A DNA stretch of 34,311 nt. Origin: Pyrinomonadaceae bacterium (GTDB taxonomy: Bacteria; Acidobacteriota; Blastocatellia; Pyrinomonadales; Pyrinomonadaceae). Positions within the stretch are counted from its first letter, which is position 1. The number at the start of each line of letters is the position of its first letter. The stretch covers positions 1 through 34,311 of the forward strand of contig JAGOBH010000016.1 of NCBI GenBank assembly GCA_017983495.1, in the 5' to 3' direction. Position numbers and translations under genes: made by a program. Positions 1 to 7,788 of this stretch are shown in pieces. Under the pieces are notes generated by a model. That model had not been told where the DNA came from. It made no database searches and saw only the letters and a list, made by a program, of their open reading frames with translations.

Positions 1-1277
1 GTTCCCGGTCTTGGTTTCGCCGGGGCTGCCGGCGGGACCGGAATGTCAGCCATCACGACCGGGTTTTCCCTGAGTATCTTGCTCTTGAGCACCTCTTCCT
101 TCTCGTTTTCCAGCTTGGTGCGGACAAACTGTCTCGGCGGAACCTCGCGTCCGTCCGGGTCCGCCGGATCCTTTACTCCGGTCGAGATCAATATATGCCG
201 GACATCATATGCCAGCTTATCCGGGCCGTCGCTTCCGGCTCTTCCGGACTTTTTCTCAAGCTTGATAACGTGATAGCCAAAATCGGTCTCGGTCAGTTGG
301 GGCGAGATCGTTCCGGGCCGTAATGCCAGGGCCGCCTTTTCAAACGCCGAAAGCATTCTTCCCTCGGGAACGTCTCGGTAGAGCCCGCCGCTCTTTGTCC
401 CGTCTTCTGCAACGTTGCCGGAATCGTCGCTAAATTCATCAGCCAACTTAGCAAAATCCTCACCCGCTATTGCCCGTGCAAGTAAAGCCTCCGCCTCGGC
501 TTTTTTCTTCTCGGTCCCAAACTCCGGGTGTTTTCGAATGTAATCGCTTACCTCGTCATCCGAAACCATCACCGCCGCAGCATTTTTTTCGGCCGCAATT
601 TTGGCCAGAAACTGCGCTTGCTGCAGCTTTACCTTTAATCCGACCCGCGTAAAGAAACCCGGTTCGAGCTTAGTTGCCCTGAGTTTACTGTCAGCCACAA
701 GTAGCGAGAACTTGGCAAACATCGTCCTTGCCAGTGATCTCTCTTCATCGGTCGCCTTCATCGATTCGGCACCGCCATTACGACGACGCAATTCGAGCTT
801 GATCTTCAAAAAGTCTTCAAATCTAGCCTCGTTTTCGGGCTCCTTATAAAAACTCTCAACACGCACGTTGCTGACCGACGTAAGCAGCTCTTTCTTGAGC
901 GGCTTATTGATCAACTCTTCAAATTCGATGGCGACGACTTCGTTTCGAATACTCTCAAGCTCGCCGATGTTCACGGGGTCGTTTAGTGCACCGTCCTTTA
1001 CCGCCTGACAGGCATATGCGAATAGTTCCCTAAGACTCTCAACTTGGTTGGATCTGAACTCCGGATCCGAATTCAACTTCTTAAAGCTATCGGGACTCGC
1101 TGCCTTTAAGTCGGCCGTCAGCAACTGCCAGTCCTCGGTTTCAAATCGCGTAACGCATTCATAAACCGGTGCCTTTGCCGCCGCGCTGTTCGTGGCCGAA
1201 CCCTGTCCGGACGAGCCTCCGAACAGCAACGTGATCGCCGTGATGGCCATCAAAAAATGTCCTGCAATTCGACCCAT
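1..1277 (-). CDS. Secreted parvulin-type peptidyl-prolyl isomerase (partial, C-terminus beyond window)
   Basis: The minus strand is open from an ATG at 1277 to the left edge (425 complete codons), so the C-terminus lies outside the window. A short hydrophobic N-terminus (about residues 8-20) suggests a signal peptide and periplasmic action. Residues 105-235 are charged and helical, as in SurA/PrsA chaperone arms. A rotamase-like core lies at about 260-342: 'GEDFAKLADEFSDDSG' (272-287), 'SGGLY', a 'F..AALALRPGTIS' stretch, and 'FGYHVIKL' (333-340). Parvulins normally begin with an 'RHILV' strand; here 'VRHILIS' comes after the core, at about 359-365. The start has a strong Shine-Dalgarno (GGAGG four bases upstream of ATG). 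The gene follows nuoK by 47 bases, so it may be read with the nuo operon, but a role in complex I assembly is only a guess. Family assignment is confident; the exact substrate is unknown. Confidence 0.85.
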   Translation of the reverse strand, partial: MGRIAGHFLMAITAITLLFGGSSGQGSATNSAAAKAPVYECVTRFETEDWQLLTADLKAASPDSFKKLNSDPEFRSNQVESLRELFAYACQAVKDGALNDPVNIGELESIRNEVVAIEFEELINKPLKKELLTSVSNVRVESFYKEPENEARFEDFLKIKLELRRRNGGAESMKATDEERSLARTMFAKFSLLVADSKLRATKLEPGFFTRVGLKVKLQQAQFLAKIAAEKNAAAVMVSDDEVSDYIRKHPEFGTEKKKAEAEALLARAIAGEDFAKLADEFSDDSGNVAEDGTKSGGLYRDVPEGRMLSAFEKAALALRPGTISPQLTETDFGYHVIKLEKKSGRAGSDGPDKLAYDVRHILISTGVKDPADPDGREVPPRQFVRTKLENEKEEVLKSKILRENPVVMADIPVPPAAPAKPRPG

Positions 1278-1324
1278 CGTACCTCCGGGGCTCATCTGAA
1301 TGCCCGCGTAAATTACCGAACTAT

Positions 1325-1630
1325 CTAGTTCCTCATCAAACTCGCGTCATCGACGTCGACCGACTCTTTGTTTCGGAAGAACGCGATTATGATGCCAAGG
1401 CCGACGGCGGCTTCGGCGGCGGCGATCGACATGACCATAAAGACGAACAGCTGTCCGGTCACATCGCCGTAATGCCTCGAAAACGCCACGAACGTGAGAT
1501 TTACGGAATTGAGCATCAGCTCGATACACATGAACATCCCGATCGCGTTGCGTTTGAAAACAACGCCGACCGCTCCGATCGTGAACAAAATTCCTGAAAG
1601 TGCCAGGTAACTGGCTAAACTTGGTTCCAT
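1325..1630 (-). CDS. nuoK: NADH-quinone oxidoreductase subunit K
   Basis: This is the small membrane subunit of complex I (101 residues, the usual length), part of the proton-translocating arm in the cytoplasmic membrane. Three hydrophobic helices are visible. The second contains '[11 protein letters not shown]', with the conserved membrane glutamate, and the third contains '[11 protein letters not shown]', with the second conserved glutamate; both belong to the proton path in this family. It starts five bases after the nuoJ stop, the usual nuoJ-nuoK pairing. The multi-helix pump subunits nuoL, nuoM and nuoN, which often follow nuoK, do not; a peptidyl-prolyl isomerase gene comes next. Confidence 0.97.
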   Translation of the reverse strand: MEPSLASYLALSGILFTIGAVGVVFKRNAIGMFMCIELMLNSVNLTFVAFSRHYGDVTGQLFVFMVMSIAAAEAAVGLGIIIAFFRNKESVDVDDASLMRN

Positions 1631-1635
1631 GATGT

Positions 1636-2202
1636 TTAGACCAGAGGCTTTTCTTCGTGCCTCAATTCAAGCTCCTTAGCAATGACCAGTTCGAGTTTCG
1701 CCTGGCTCATTCGCCTGACCAGGATAACCGAACCGATGATCGCCATCAGTAGCGAAATTCCGACGATCTCTACCGGCAGAAGATACTCGGTGTACATCGC
1801 CTGTCCGATGCTCAGCGTCTCTCCGGCCGTCTTTGCCTGATCGGCGGCGACGCTCGGGGCACGCATGACAGCGTAAAAAATGAAAAATGTCTGGGCCAGC
1901 AGCAGAACGCCGAGGCCTCCGCCAAGCGCCCACAGATATTTGAGCCGGTTTGCCGTCTGCACCTCGTCAAGATTGAGCAGCATGATGACGAAGATGACCA
2001 GGACCATGATCGCACCGGCATAGATCAATATCTGCACCGCCGCGATGAACGGGGCGGCCAGCGTGACGTATATGCACGACAGCGAAATAAAAACGCCAAC
2101 CAGTGACATCGCACTATAAAGCGGATTTCGGTGATAGACCATCGAGATCGCACAGGCGATGGCGAGGCCCGCAAAGATAAAAAATAATACCGTTCCCACC
2201 AT
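1636..2202 (-). CDS. nuoJ: NADH-quinone oxidoreductase subunit J
   Basis: This is a membrane-arm subunit of complex I (188 residues). About five hydrophobic helices are visible: four in the first 110 residues, one around 143-163, and then a charged C-terminal tail. The '[10 protein letters not shown]' segment near residues 26-35 and the '[17 protein letters not shown]' helix are typical of the NuoJ/ND6 family. The start follows an inverted-repeat gap of 112 bases after nuoH, where nuoI would normally be found, and the stop is five bases before nuoK. The ATG at 2202 gives the expected hydrophobic N-terminus. Confidence 0.96.
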   Translation of the reverse strand: MVGTVLFFIFAGLAIACAISMVYHRNPLYSAMSLVGVFISLSCIYVTLAAPFIAAVQILIYAGAIMVLVIFVIMLLNLDEVQTANRLKYLWALGGGLGVLLLAQTFFIFYAVMRAPSVAADQAKTAGETLSIGQAMYTEYLLPVEIVGISLLMAIIGSVILVRRMSQAKLELVIAKELELRHEEKPLV

Positions 2203-2212
2203 AAGAACCTTA

Positions 2213-2311
2213 TTTCAACGCAGAGGCCGCTGAGAACGCAGAGAGAGCAATTTATGAAAGCAATGGAACTGCAGGTCTTACTCTGCGTCCTCTGCGATCT
2301 CTGCGTTAAAA
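2213..2311. repeat. Imperfect inverted repeat ('CGCAGAG' type) between nuoH and nuoJ
   Basis: Two arms of 31 bases (2213-2243 and 2281-2311) are reverse complements with about five mismatches, separated by 37 bases. Each arm is built from repeats of 'CGCAGAG'. The element fills nearly the whole nuoH-nuoJ gap, so its RNA could fold into a long hairpin inside the operon transcript. Similar arms based on 'CACAGAG' occur at 14465-14638. Confidence 0.85.
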
Positions 2312-2314
2312 CTC

Positions 2315-3439
2315 CTAACGATTCAAAAAGAACACAATGACGATCGTCAGGATGACATTACCCAGAGCGACCGGCAGCAAAAACTTCCAGCCGAAATTCA
2401 TCAGCTGATCGAAACGAAATCGCGGCAGCGTGCCGCGTATCCAGATATAAAGGAACAAAAATCCGCAGATCTTCGCGACAAACGCGAACATGCTGATCAG
2501 AGCGTACGGTATCGAACCCGGTTCGAACAGATGCCCGAGGCCCGGAACGTACCAGCCGCCCAGAAACAACACGGTACACATCACCGAAACGGTGAACATG
2601 TTGACGTACTCGGCCATGAAGAACAACGCGAATTTGAGTGCCGAGTATTCCGTGTGAAATCCGGCGACCAGCTCGGTCTCAGCTTCGGGCAGATCGAACG
2701 GCACACGGTTCGTCTCGGCAAAAGCCGAGATCAGGAACACGATGAAACCGATGAACTGCGGAATGATGAACCATTTGAACGGCGAACGGATCTGAGCATA
2801 AATAATGCCGTTCAGGTCGAGCGTGCCGGCGAGTATGACGACACCGATGACAGATGCTCCCATCGCGAGTTCGTACGAGATCATCTGTGCCGACGAACGC
2901 AGGCCGCCCATTAAGCTGTATTTGTTGTTCGACGACCAGCCCGCAAGAGCGATGCCATAAACGCCGACCGACGTGATACCGAGCACGAAGAGCACGCCGA
3001 CATCGATCTGAGCGATCGTTAGCGGCATATTCTTTGCCTGTTCTGCGATCCAGACGGTTGCGTCACCGACGTACGCAATCCCGGCGACGTACGGCACGAG
3101 CCAGCTGAGCGGGTCGGCGATACGCGGGCCGAACGGATACACCACCATCGGCATCAGAGCACACGTCAAGGCGATGAGCGGGGCCAGAAAATAGACGAAT
3201 TTCGTCGATTTATCAGGCGTCAGATCTTCTTTGAAGACAAATTTCAGTAGGTCGGCGAACGGTTGGAACAGTCCCCACGGCCCGGCCCGGTTTGGCCCGA
3301 TGCGGCCCTGGATCCAGCCCAAAACCTTGCGTTCCGCAAGCACGGTGTAGGCAACGACCATCATCACCCCGCCAAACGCCACACCGATGGCGGCAAGCGA
3401 AACGATGAACGGAAATGCAGTTTTTAGAACAGATTCCAT
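2315..3439 (-). CDS. nuoH: NADH-quinone oxidoreductase subunit H
   Basis: This is the complex I membrane subunit that forms the quinone-access channel next to NuoB and NuoD (374 residues, slightly longer than average). Eight to nine transmembrane helices are visible. Family signatures include 'RKVLGWIQGRIGPNRAGPWG' (about 37-56), 'QPFADLLKFVFKED' (about 59-72), and the loop 'AFAETNRVPFDLPEAETELV' with its acidic cluster and the following 'GFHTEYSALKFALFF'. It lies eight bases after nuoG. The next gene should be nuoI in the common order but is nuoJ after a repeat. Confidence 0.97.
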   Translation of the reverse strand: MESVLKTAFPFIVSLAAIGVAFGGVMMVVAYTVLAERKVLGWIQGRIGPNRAGPWGLFQPFADLLKFVFKEDLTPDKSTKFVYFLAPLIALTCALMPMVVYPFGPRIADPLSWLVPYVAGIAYVGDATVWIAEQAKNMPLTIAQIDVGVLFVLGITSVGVYGIALAGWSSNNKYSLMGGLRSSAQMISYELAMGASVIGVVILAGTLDLNGIIYAQIRSPFKWFIIPQFIGFIVFLISAFAETNRVPFDLPEAETELVAGFHTEYSALKFALFFMAEYVNMFTVSVMCTVLFLGGWYVPGLGHLFEPGSIPYALISMFAFVAKICGFLFLYIWIRGTLPRFRFDQLMNFGWKFLLPVALGNVILTIVIVFFLNR

Positions 3440-3447
3440 AACAAAAA

Positions 3448-5721
3448 CTATTTACCGACCAGTGACCGGTCAGCCACGCCAACTGCGGCGGCTCCTGCCA
3501 TTTCTTCGTCAAGCGGTTTGCCGTCGAGCGCGAATTGAGCGAGCGGCGACACGAGCAGATTGCCCGGTTTCGGGTTGCCGTGTGCGAGCAGATGAAACTG
3601 CTCGGTCTTGCTCGTCATCGTCGTCAGACGGTGCAACTTATGTCCGACACGCGGCGTTTCGGTGTTCATCGCCGCATCGTCGCTCATCGCTTCGACCTGT
3701 TTCTTGAGTTCGCCGATCGCGGCATCCGAGTTGCCGCCGCTGATCGCGTACTTGACCTGAACCGGGTTCGATTCGTCCTTAAGTGCCGGATAACGCAGGC
3801 CTTCGTATGCCGAAACGCTGTCGGCAAGCGATTTGAACACCAGCGACGCCGAAAAATCGTAGCCAAAATCGACGCCCATTTCGCGTGCGATCAGCGATGT
3901 GATCATCCAGTCCGGTTTCGAACGATGCAGCGGCTCGATCGCCTTGCGGACACGCTGAACGTTGCCGGCGTTATTGGTAAAGGTACCGTCAACCTCGGCA
4001 AAACTCGCTGCCGGGAAGACGACATCGGCATATTCGCACGTCTCGGTCAGGAAAAGCTCCTGAACGGCGACAAAATCCTTGCCCGCCAGCATTCCCGCGT
4101 CCTGCAGACTGCCACCGACAAGAACCGCTTTGGCGTTCTTGACGACGTCAGCGACCGGTTTGCGACCCGCCATCATATCGTTAGCACCGACTGAATTGTT
4201 GTATTTCGCGAGCGGATGGATCGTAACACGGCGGCCTTCGCCGGCAAATTTTGCCGCCGTACCAGCTAGTGCCGCCTGAGCCGCGGACGAAAGTTCGCTG
4301 CCGAACATGATGATCACGTCGCCGCTGGTTTCGCTGACCGTCGCCCTCGCTTTTTCGATCTCTTGTTTATCTATGCCGAGTTTTCCTGCCGCCATCGCGT
4401 CGCTTGCGGCGTCGGCAAATGCGAGTGCAAATGCGTCGGTCGAACCGGCTTTGATGTGGATGAACTGCGTCGCACGCCGCGAAAGATTGATCGGCGTATC
4501 GTTGACACAGATGAACTTAGCTCCGCCGTTACGCACGGCCTGTCTGATCTGTTTGGCGGTGTAGCTCTGCTCTTCTTCGGGCTCGCCGCCGATCAGGACG
4601 ATCGTCTTGGCGTGGCGAATTTCCTTGTGTGTGCAAAGCTCGGTGCTCAGATTGTCGAACACCGCACGCAGGTCGTGGCTCTCGGCGACGGCAAAATTGT
4701 CGCTGCCGGCGGCCTCCGCCGCAAAACGCTTGAGCGTAAAGACCGATTCGTTCGTCAGACGCGGGCTCGCGACCACGCCGACCGACTTACCGGCCTCTTT
4801 GAACTTGTCCGCCGCAAACTTTACCGCGTCATCCCACGTTGCCGGGATAAGCTTGCCGCCCTTGGTGTAGCGGATCATCGGCGTCTTGATGCGGTCGGCG
4901 TGATCGATAAAACCGTGTGCGAAACGAGCCTTGACGTCGAGAAACTCGCCGTTCAGGCCGTTAACGTAGCGGTCGCGGGCGACTACACGGTGGACCTTGC
5001 CGCCGCGTGAGCCGATGCTGATCTGCATTCCGTCCGAACCGTAAACATCGGTCGAAACTGTCTGTTCGAGTTCCCACGGACGCGTTTCGTGTCGGTAAAC
5101 ACCGTCGAGCAGTGTGCCGGTCGGGCAAACTTCGATACAGTTGCCGCATTGCGAGCAATTCAGCCAACCGCCATACGTACCGATAACCGTGTTTGCACCG
5201 CGGTTGCCGGCCTCGATCGCGTCCTCGCCCATCCACTCGTCGCAGACGCGGGTGCAGCGTTTGCACAAAATGCACCGCTGCGGGTCATTGGCGACGATCG
5301 GCGAGAGATATTTCTCGGGGTCGGGACTCTTATTTTCGGTAAACCGCTGCTCGACGTCACCCCAATCGAAGATGACCTCCTGCAGTTCGCATTCGCCGCC
5401 GCGGTCGCAGACCGGGCAATCGAGCGGGTGGTTTGCCAGCAGGAATTCACCCATCGAACGCTGTGCCTTTTCGACCTCTTCGCTCTGGGTCGTAACGACC
5501 ATGCCGTCCGAGCACGAGATCGTGCACGACGTCTGGAGCTTAGGCATTTTGTCGATGCGGACCAGGCACATACGGCAAGAGGCCTGAACGGCGAGGTCCT
5601 GATAATAGCAAAACGATGGAACCCCGTGGCCGTTCTCGCGGCACACGTCTATCAGACGGGCACCTTTATCGACCTCGTATTCCTGTTCGTTGATCGTGAC
5701 TTTAATAAGTTCTGTTGACAT
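3448..5721 (-). CDS. nuoG: NADH-quinone oxidoreductase subunit G, iron-sulfur rich
   Basis: This is the largest peripheral subunit of complex I (757 residues), passing electrons from NuoF/NuoE toward NuoB. The N-terminal plant-type [2Fe-2S] site is C38, C49, C52 and C66. The His-Cys3 [4Fe-4S] site is H98, C102, C105 and C111. A bacterial-ferredoxin-like double motif follows: C150, C153, C156, C160 and then C189, C192, C195, C199, enough for two [4Fe-4S] clusters. Residues from about 220 to the end form the molybdopterin-oxidoreductase-like domain (for example 'TWDDAVKFAADKFKEAGKSV'), which in complex I carries no cofactor. The start ATG shares one base with the stop of the DUF1579 gene (TAATG), suggesting translational coupling. 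nuoH follows after eight bases. Confidence 0.95.
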   Translation of the reverse strand: MSTELIKVTINEQEYEVDKGARLIDVCRENGHGVPSFCYYQDLAVQASCRMCLVRIDKMPKLQTSCTISCSDGMVVTTQSEEVEKAQRSMGEFLLANHPLDCPVCDRGGECELQEVIFDWGDVEQRFTENKSPDPEKYLSPIVANDPQRCILCKRCTRVCDEWMGEDAIEAGNRGANTVIGTYGGWLNCSQCGNCIEVCPTGTLLDGVYRHETRPWELEQTVSTDVYGSDGMQISIGSRGGKVHRVVARDRYVNGLNGEFLDVKARFAHGFIDHADRIKTPMIRYTKGGKLIPATWDDAVKFAADKFKEAGKSVGVVASPRLTNESVFTLKRFAAEAAGSDNFAVAESHDLRAVFDNLSTELCTHKEIRHAKTIVLIGGEPEEEQSYTAKQIRQAVRNGGAKFICVNDTPINLSRRATQFIHIKAGSTDAFALAFADAASDAMAAGKLGIDKQEIEKARATVSETSGDVIIMFGSELSSAAQAALAGTAAKFAGEGRRVTIHPLAKYNNSVGANDMMAGRKPVADVVKNAKAVLVGGSLQDAGMLAGKDFVAVQELFLTETCEYADVVFPAASFAEVDGTFTNNAGNVQRVRKAIEPLHRSKPDWMITSLIAREMGVDFGYDFSASLVFKSLADSVSAYEGLRYPALKDESNPVQVKYAISGGNSDAAIGELKKQVEAMSDDAAMNTETPRVGHKLHRLTTMTSKTEQFHLLAHGNPKPGNLLVSPLAQFALDGKPLDEEMAGAAAVGVADRSLVGK

Positions 5722-6206
5722 TAAACTTTTCGCGTATATCGCGTCTCGGTCGCTTTTTGATCGTCGCTCTCGGGCTCGACGTTATAGGCCGTGATCACGA
5801 TATTGTCATCGTCTATCTGTTCGAGTTCGGTCCGCCAACCCCATCGCGGTGTATCAGGGCCTGTGTAGTACGTGCCGAAAGCTGAAAACTTGTCAGCCGC
5901 CTCGCCTTCGGAAAACATGATTCCCGTAGACATGTGAAAACTATCGACCCACGCCATCTGAAATTTGTTTGTCGCGATATCAAAACCAAATATTGCGACA
6001 CCGTCAAAAGGCTTTCCCTGCAAACTGCCCGAATATTCGTGCAACAGAAACCGTCCGCCGAGGATCGGCGTGATCTTGCCCGACATTGGCGATTCGTCGG
6101 CGACCACGTCCGGCTCAAACCACGTTTTCGTGGTTCCTGCCCACTCGCCTGCAAATTTCGCAAGATTGCTGTGCGGGCCGGAGCTTAATGACTCCTGAAA
6201 TTTCAT
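5721..6206 (-). CDS. DUF1579 family protein
   Basis: This is a 161-residue soluble protein resembling the DUF1579 family: 'LAKFAGEWAGTTKTWFEP' at the N-terminus, 'GGRFLLHEYSGSLQGKPFDG' in the middle, then 'IATNKFQMAWVDSFHMSTG'. Members are small beta-rich, lipocalin-like proteins of unknown function. No signal peptide is seen. It sits inside the nuo operon, 18 bases after the THX gene, and overlaps the nuoG start by one base. That arrangement suggests its translation and that of nuoG are linked, but gives no direct evidence for a function in complex I. Family call fairly confident; role unknown. Confidence 0.8.
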   Translation of the reverse strand: MKFQESLSSGPHSNLAKFAGEWAGTTKTWFEPDVVADESPMSGKITPILGGRFLLHEYSGSLQGKPFDGVAIFGFDIATNKFQMAWVDSFHMSTGIMFSEGEAADKFSAFGTYYTGPDTPRWGWRTELEQIDDDNIVITAYNVEPESDDQKATETRYTRKV

Positions 6207-6224
6207 CTGACCGTTTCGCGGCGG

Positions 6225-6359
6225 CTACTTACCTTTCTTCGCCGGCTTTTCTTCGACCGCTGCGGTCGGCTTCACATTACCCTTTCGCTTCGGGCGTGAT
6301 TTACCAAAACTACCGGCAAAGATCTTGCCTCTGCGTGAACGCTTGTCTCCCTTTCCCAT
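6225..6359 (-). CDS. thx: 30S ribosomal protein THX (very small, basic)
   Basis: A 44-codon gene starts at an ATG at 6359 and ends with TAG at 6225. The N-terminus 'MGKGDKRSRRGKIFAGSFGK' followed by 'SRPKRKG' closely follows the consensus of bacterial ribosomal protein THX (related to plastid PSRP-7), a short arginine/lysine-rich peptide that stabilises the head of the 30S subunit. A C-terminal extension rich in lysine, alanine and glutamate (residues 28-44) goes beyond the roughly 26-residue Thermus form, as in other bacterial members. A good Shine-Dalgarno (AGGAG) lies seven bases upstream. The gene sits between the LCAT-like gene (43-base gap) and the DUF1579 gene (18-base gap), all in nuo orientation, so it is probably read as part of the nuo transcript. 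Confidence 0.9.
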   Translation of the reverse strand: MGKGDKRSRRGKIFAGSFGKSRPKRKGNVKPTAAVEEKPAKKGK

Positions 6360-6402
6360 AATTAACTCCTCAATTCGTCTCTGACGTTAAAATCTATGAT
6401 CG

Positions 6403-7788
6403 CTATTTGCCCGTCTTTACAAGCACCGGAACGTTTCCAAACAGTTCCATCAAATAATTCTGGATCGCGTCGTTCGCGGCCAGCTTATTGTGTTCCTCAC
6501 AAACAAACTTGTTGGTCGTCGGTTCCAGTATCGAAGGCACACCGGCAAATCGCGACTGCGTGTTGGACTCAAGCGAACGTGTCGTAACGACACCGTCACC
6601 GTCCGCCAACATCAATTCTTTCAATTCATCGGCGGTTACCTTATCACCCGACGTTTTTGTAAAACCTGACGGTTTGAACATCGTCTTCAAGGAACCCGAT
6701 TTCTTATCGCGGTACATGACGAGCGTGTCCAATGCGTCGTTACATTGAGCACCGACGATGTTGTACGACACCTTTGGTGCTCCGCTACCTGCCGCGAGAG
6801 CTTCGTGCAGACGCTTGGCACGGTCGAGCATTGCCGCAAAAAAAGCCGTCGCGGTCCGCCGCTCCGCCAGTTTGAATTGCGACGGAAACCGCTTGTCGTC
6901 GATCGCGTTCCAACCGTACTTTGACCACGCCTTCGGGCTGTAAAGATCGATGTCGATCGGCTCGAAATTCTCGTCAAGAACTCTCAGTGTTCCCGGTGCC
7001 GGCAGTAGCTGATAAGCAGACGGTATCGTAAACAGGTCAAATCTATCCAGATTCTGGACCCACGGCAGATTGATATTGATCCCACCGATCGCAAATCCGT
7101 CGACCAACGATGACAGTGCCAATGCCGACCCTTCGCTTGGGGTTCCCAGCAGCACTATCTTTTCAAAATGTTTCGCCCCTGCCCACGTCGGTTGAGCCTT
7201 TCGGACACCCGTCGGGAGATCAGCGTCGCCGTACATCGCCGCGTACCGCGAGATGATCCCGCCCATCGAATGGGCAATAATGTTGAACTTCAGGTTCGGC
7301 TGCTTGAGCCGGAGCTTCAGCTTCTCGATCTTTCTGATCAAAAGCCTTGCGTTCTCTACATTGTCGAGCCGCCAGTCGAACGGATAAACAAAGATCGAAC
7401 TACTTGCTGCCGCGGCTGTCGGGCTTTCCCAGTTCTCTTCGTGATAACCAGCTCTGGTCTTAAATGCTTCGATCAGCCCGCCGTAAACATCGAGCCGCGG
7501 GAATATCCCGACCTTGATGCTCCGAAGTACGTCGCCCGGAACGAGGCTGTCACGATTTCGTGACATGTTTGCCGAGATCGGCAGCCTCAGATCGTCGTCC
7601 TTTGACCGTGGGGCCTTGAACCACACCACCTCGTTCGTTTTGCTGTTGACCAGTTCCGAACCCGTCAGGCCGGGAATGATGATCACCGGCGTCTTGTCCT
7701 GTGCGGCGACAGTCAGTACGGTCACCCCCATCAGCAGAGCGATGGCGAGTAGCGATATCAGACTGGATTTTTGGCCGCGTTTAAGCAT
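6403..7788 (-). CDS. Exported LCAT-like alpha/beta hydrolase (lipase/acyltransferase family)
   Basis: This is a 461-residue protein of the lecithin:cholesterol acyltransferase-like family. A signal peptide or anchor is seen at residues 9-30 ending 'VAAQ'. The oxyanion segment 'IIPGLTGSELVN' (37-48), the 'YPFDWRLD' stretch (135-142), and the nucleophile elbow 'AHSMGG' with Ser174 are clear. A late 'DGDGVV' (396-401) and His433 are the likely Asp and His of the catalytic triad. Such enzymes act on lipid esters outside the cytoplasm or at membranes; the substrate cannot be read from the sequence. Its ATG directly abuts the nuoF stop with no gap, so translation is probably coupled to nuoF. It is an unusual insertion in a complex I operon. 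Confidence 0.85.
   Translation of the reverse strand: MLKRGQKSSLISLLAIALLMGVTVLTVAAQDKTPVIIIPGLTGSELVNSKTNEVVWFKAPRSKDDDLRLPISANMSRNRDSLVPGDVLRSIKVGIFPRLDVYGGLIEAFKTRAGYHEENWESPTAAAASSSIFVYPFDWRLDNVENARLLIRKIEKLKLRLKQPNLKFNIIAHSMGGIISRYAAMYGDADLPTGVRKAQPTWAGAKHFEKIVLLGTPSEGSALALSSLVDGFAIGGININLPWVQNLDRFDLFTIPSAYQLLPAPGTLRVLDENFEPIDIDLYSPKAWSKYGWNAIDDKRFPSQFKLAERRTATAFFAAMLDRAKRLHEALAAGSGAPKVSYNIVGAQCNDALDTLVMYRDKKSGSLKTMFKPSGFTKTSGDKVTADELKELMLADGDGVVTTRSLESNTQSRFAGVPSILEPTTNKFVCEEHNKLAANDAIQNYLMELFGNVPVLVKTGK

Noticed and set aside
3535..4194. 219-codon plus-strand frame
   Set aside because: It lies opposite nuoG, which has all its cluster ligands; the reverse-frame product has no recognisable family.
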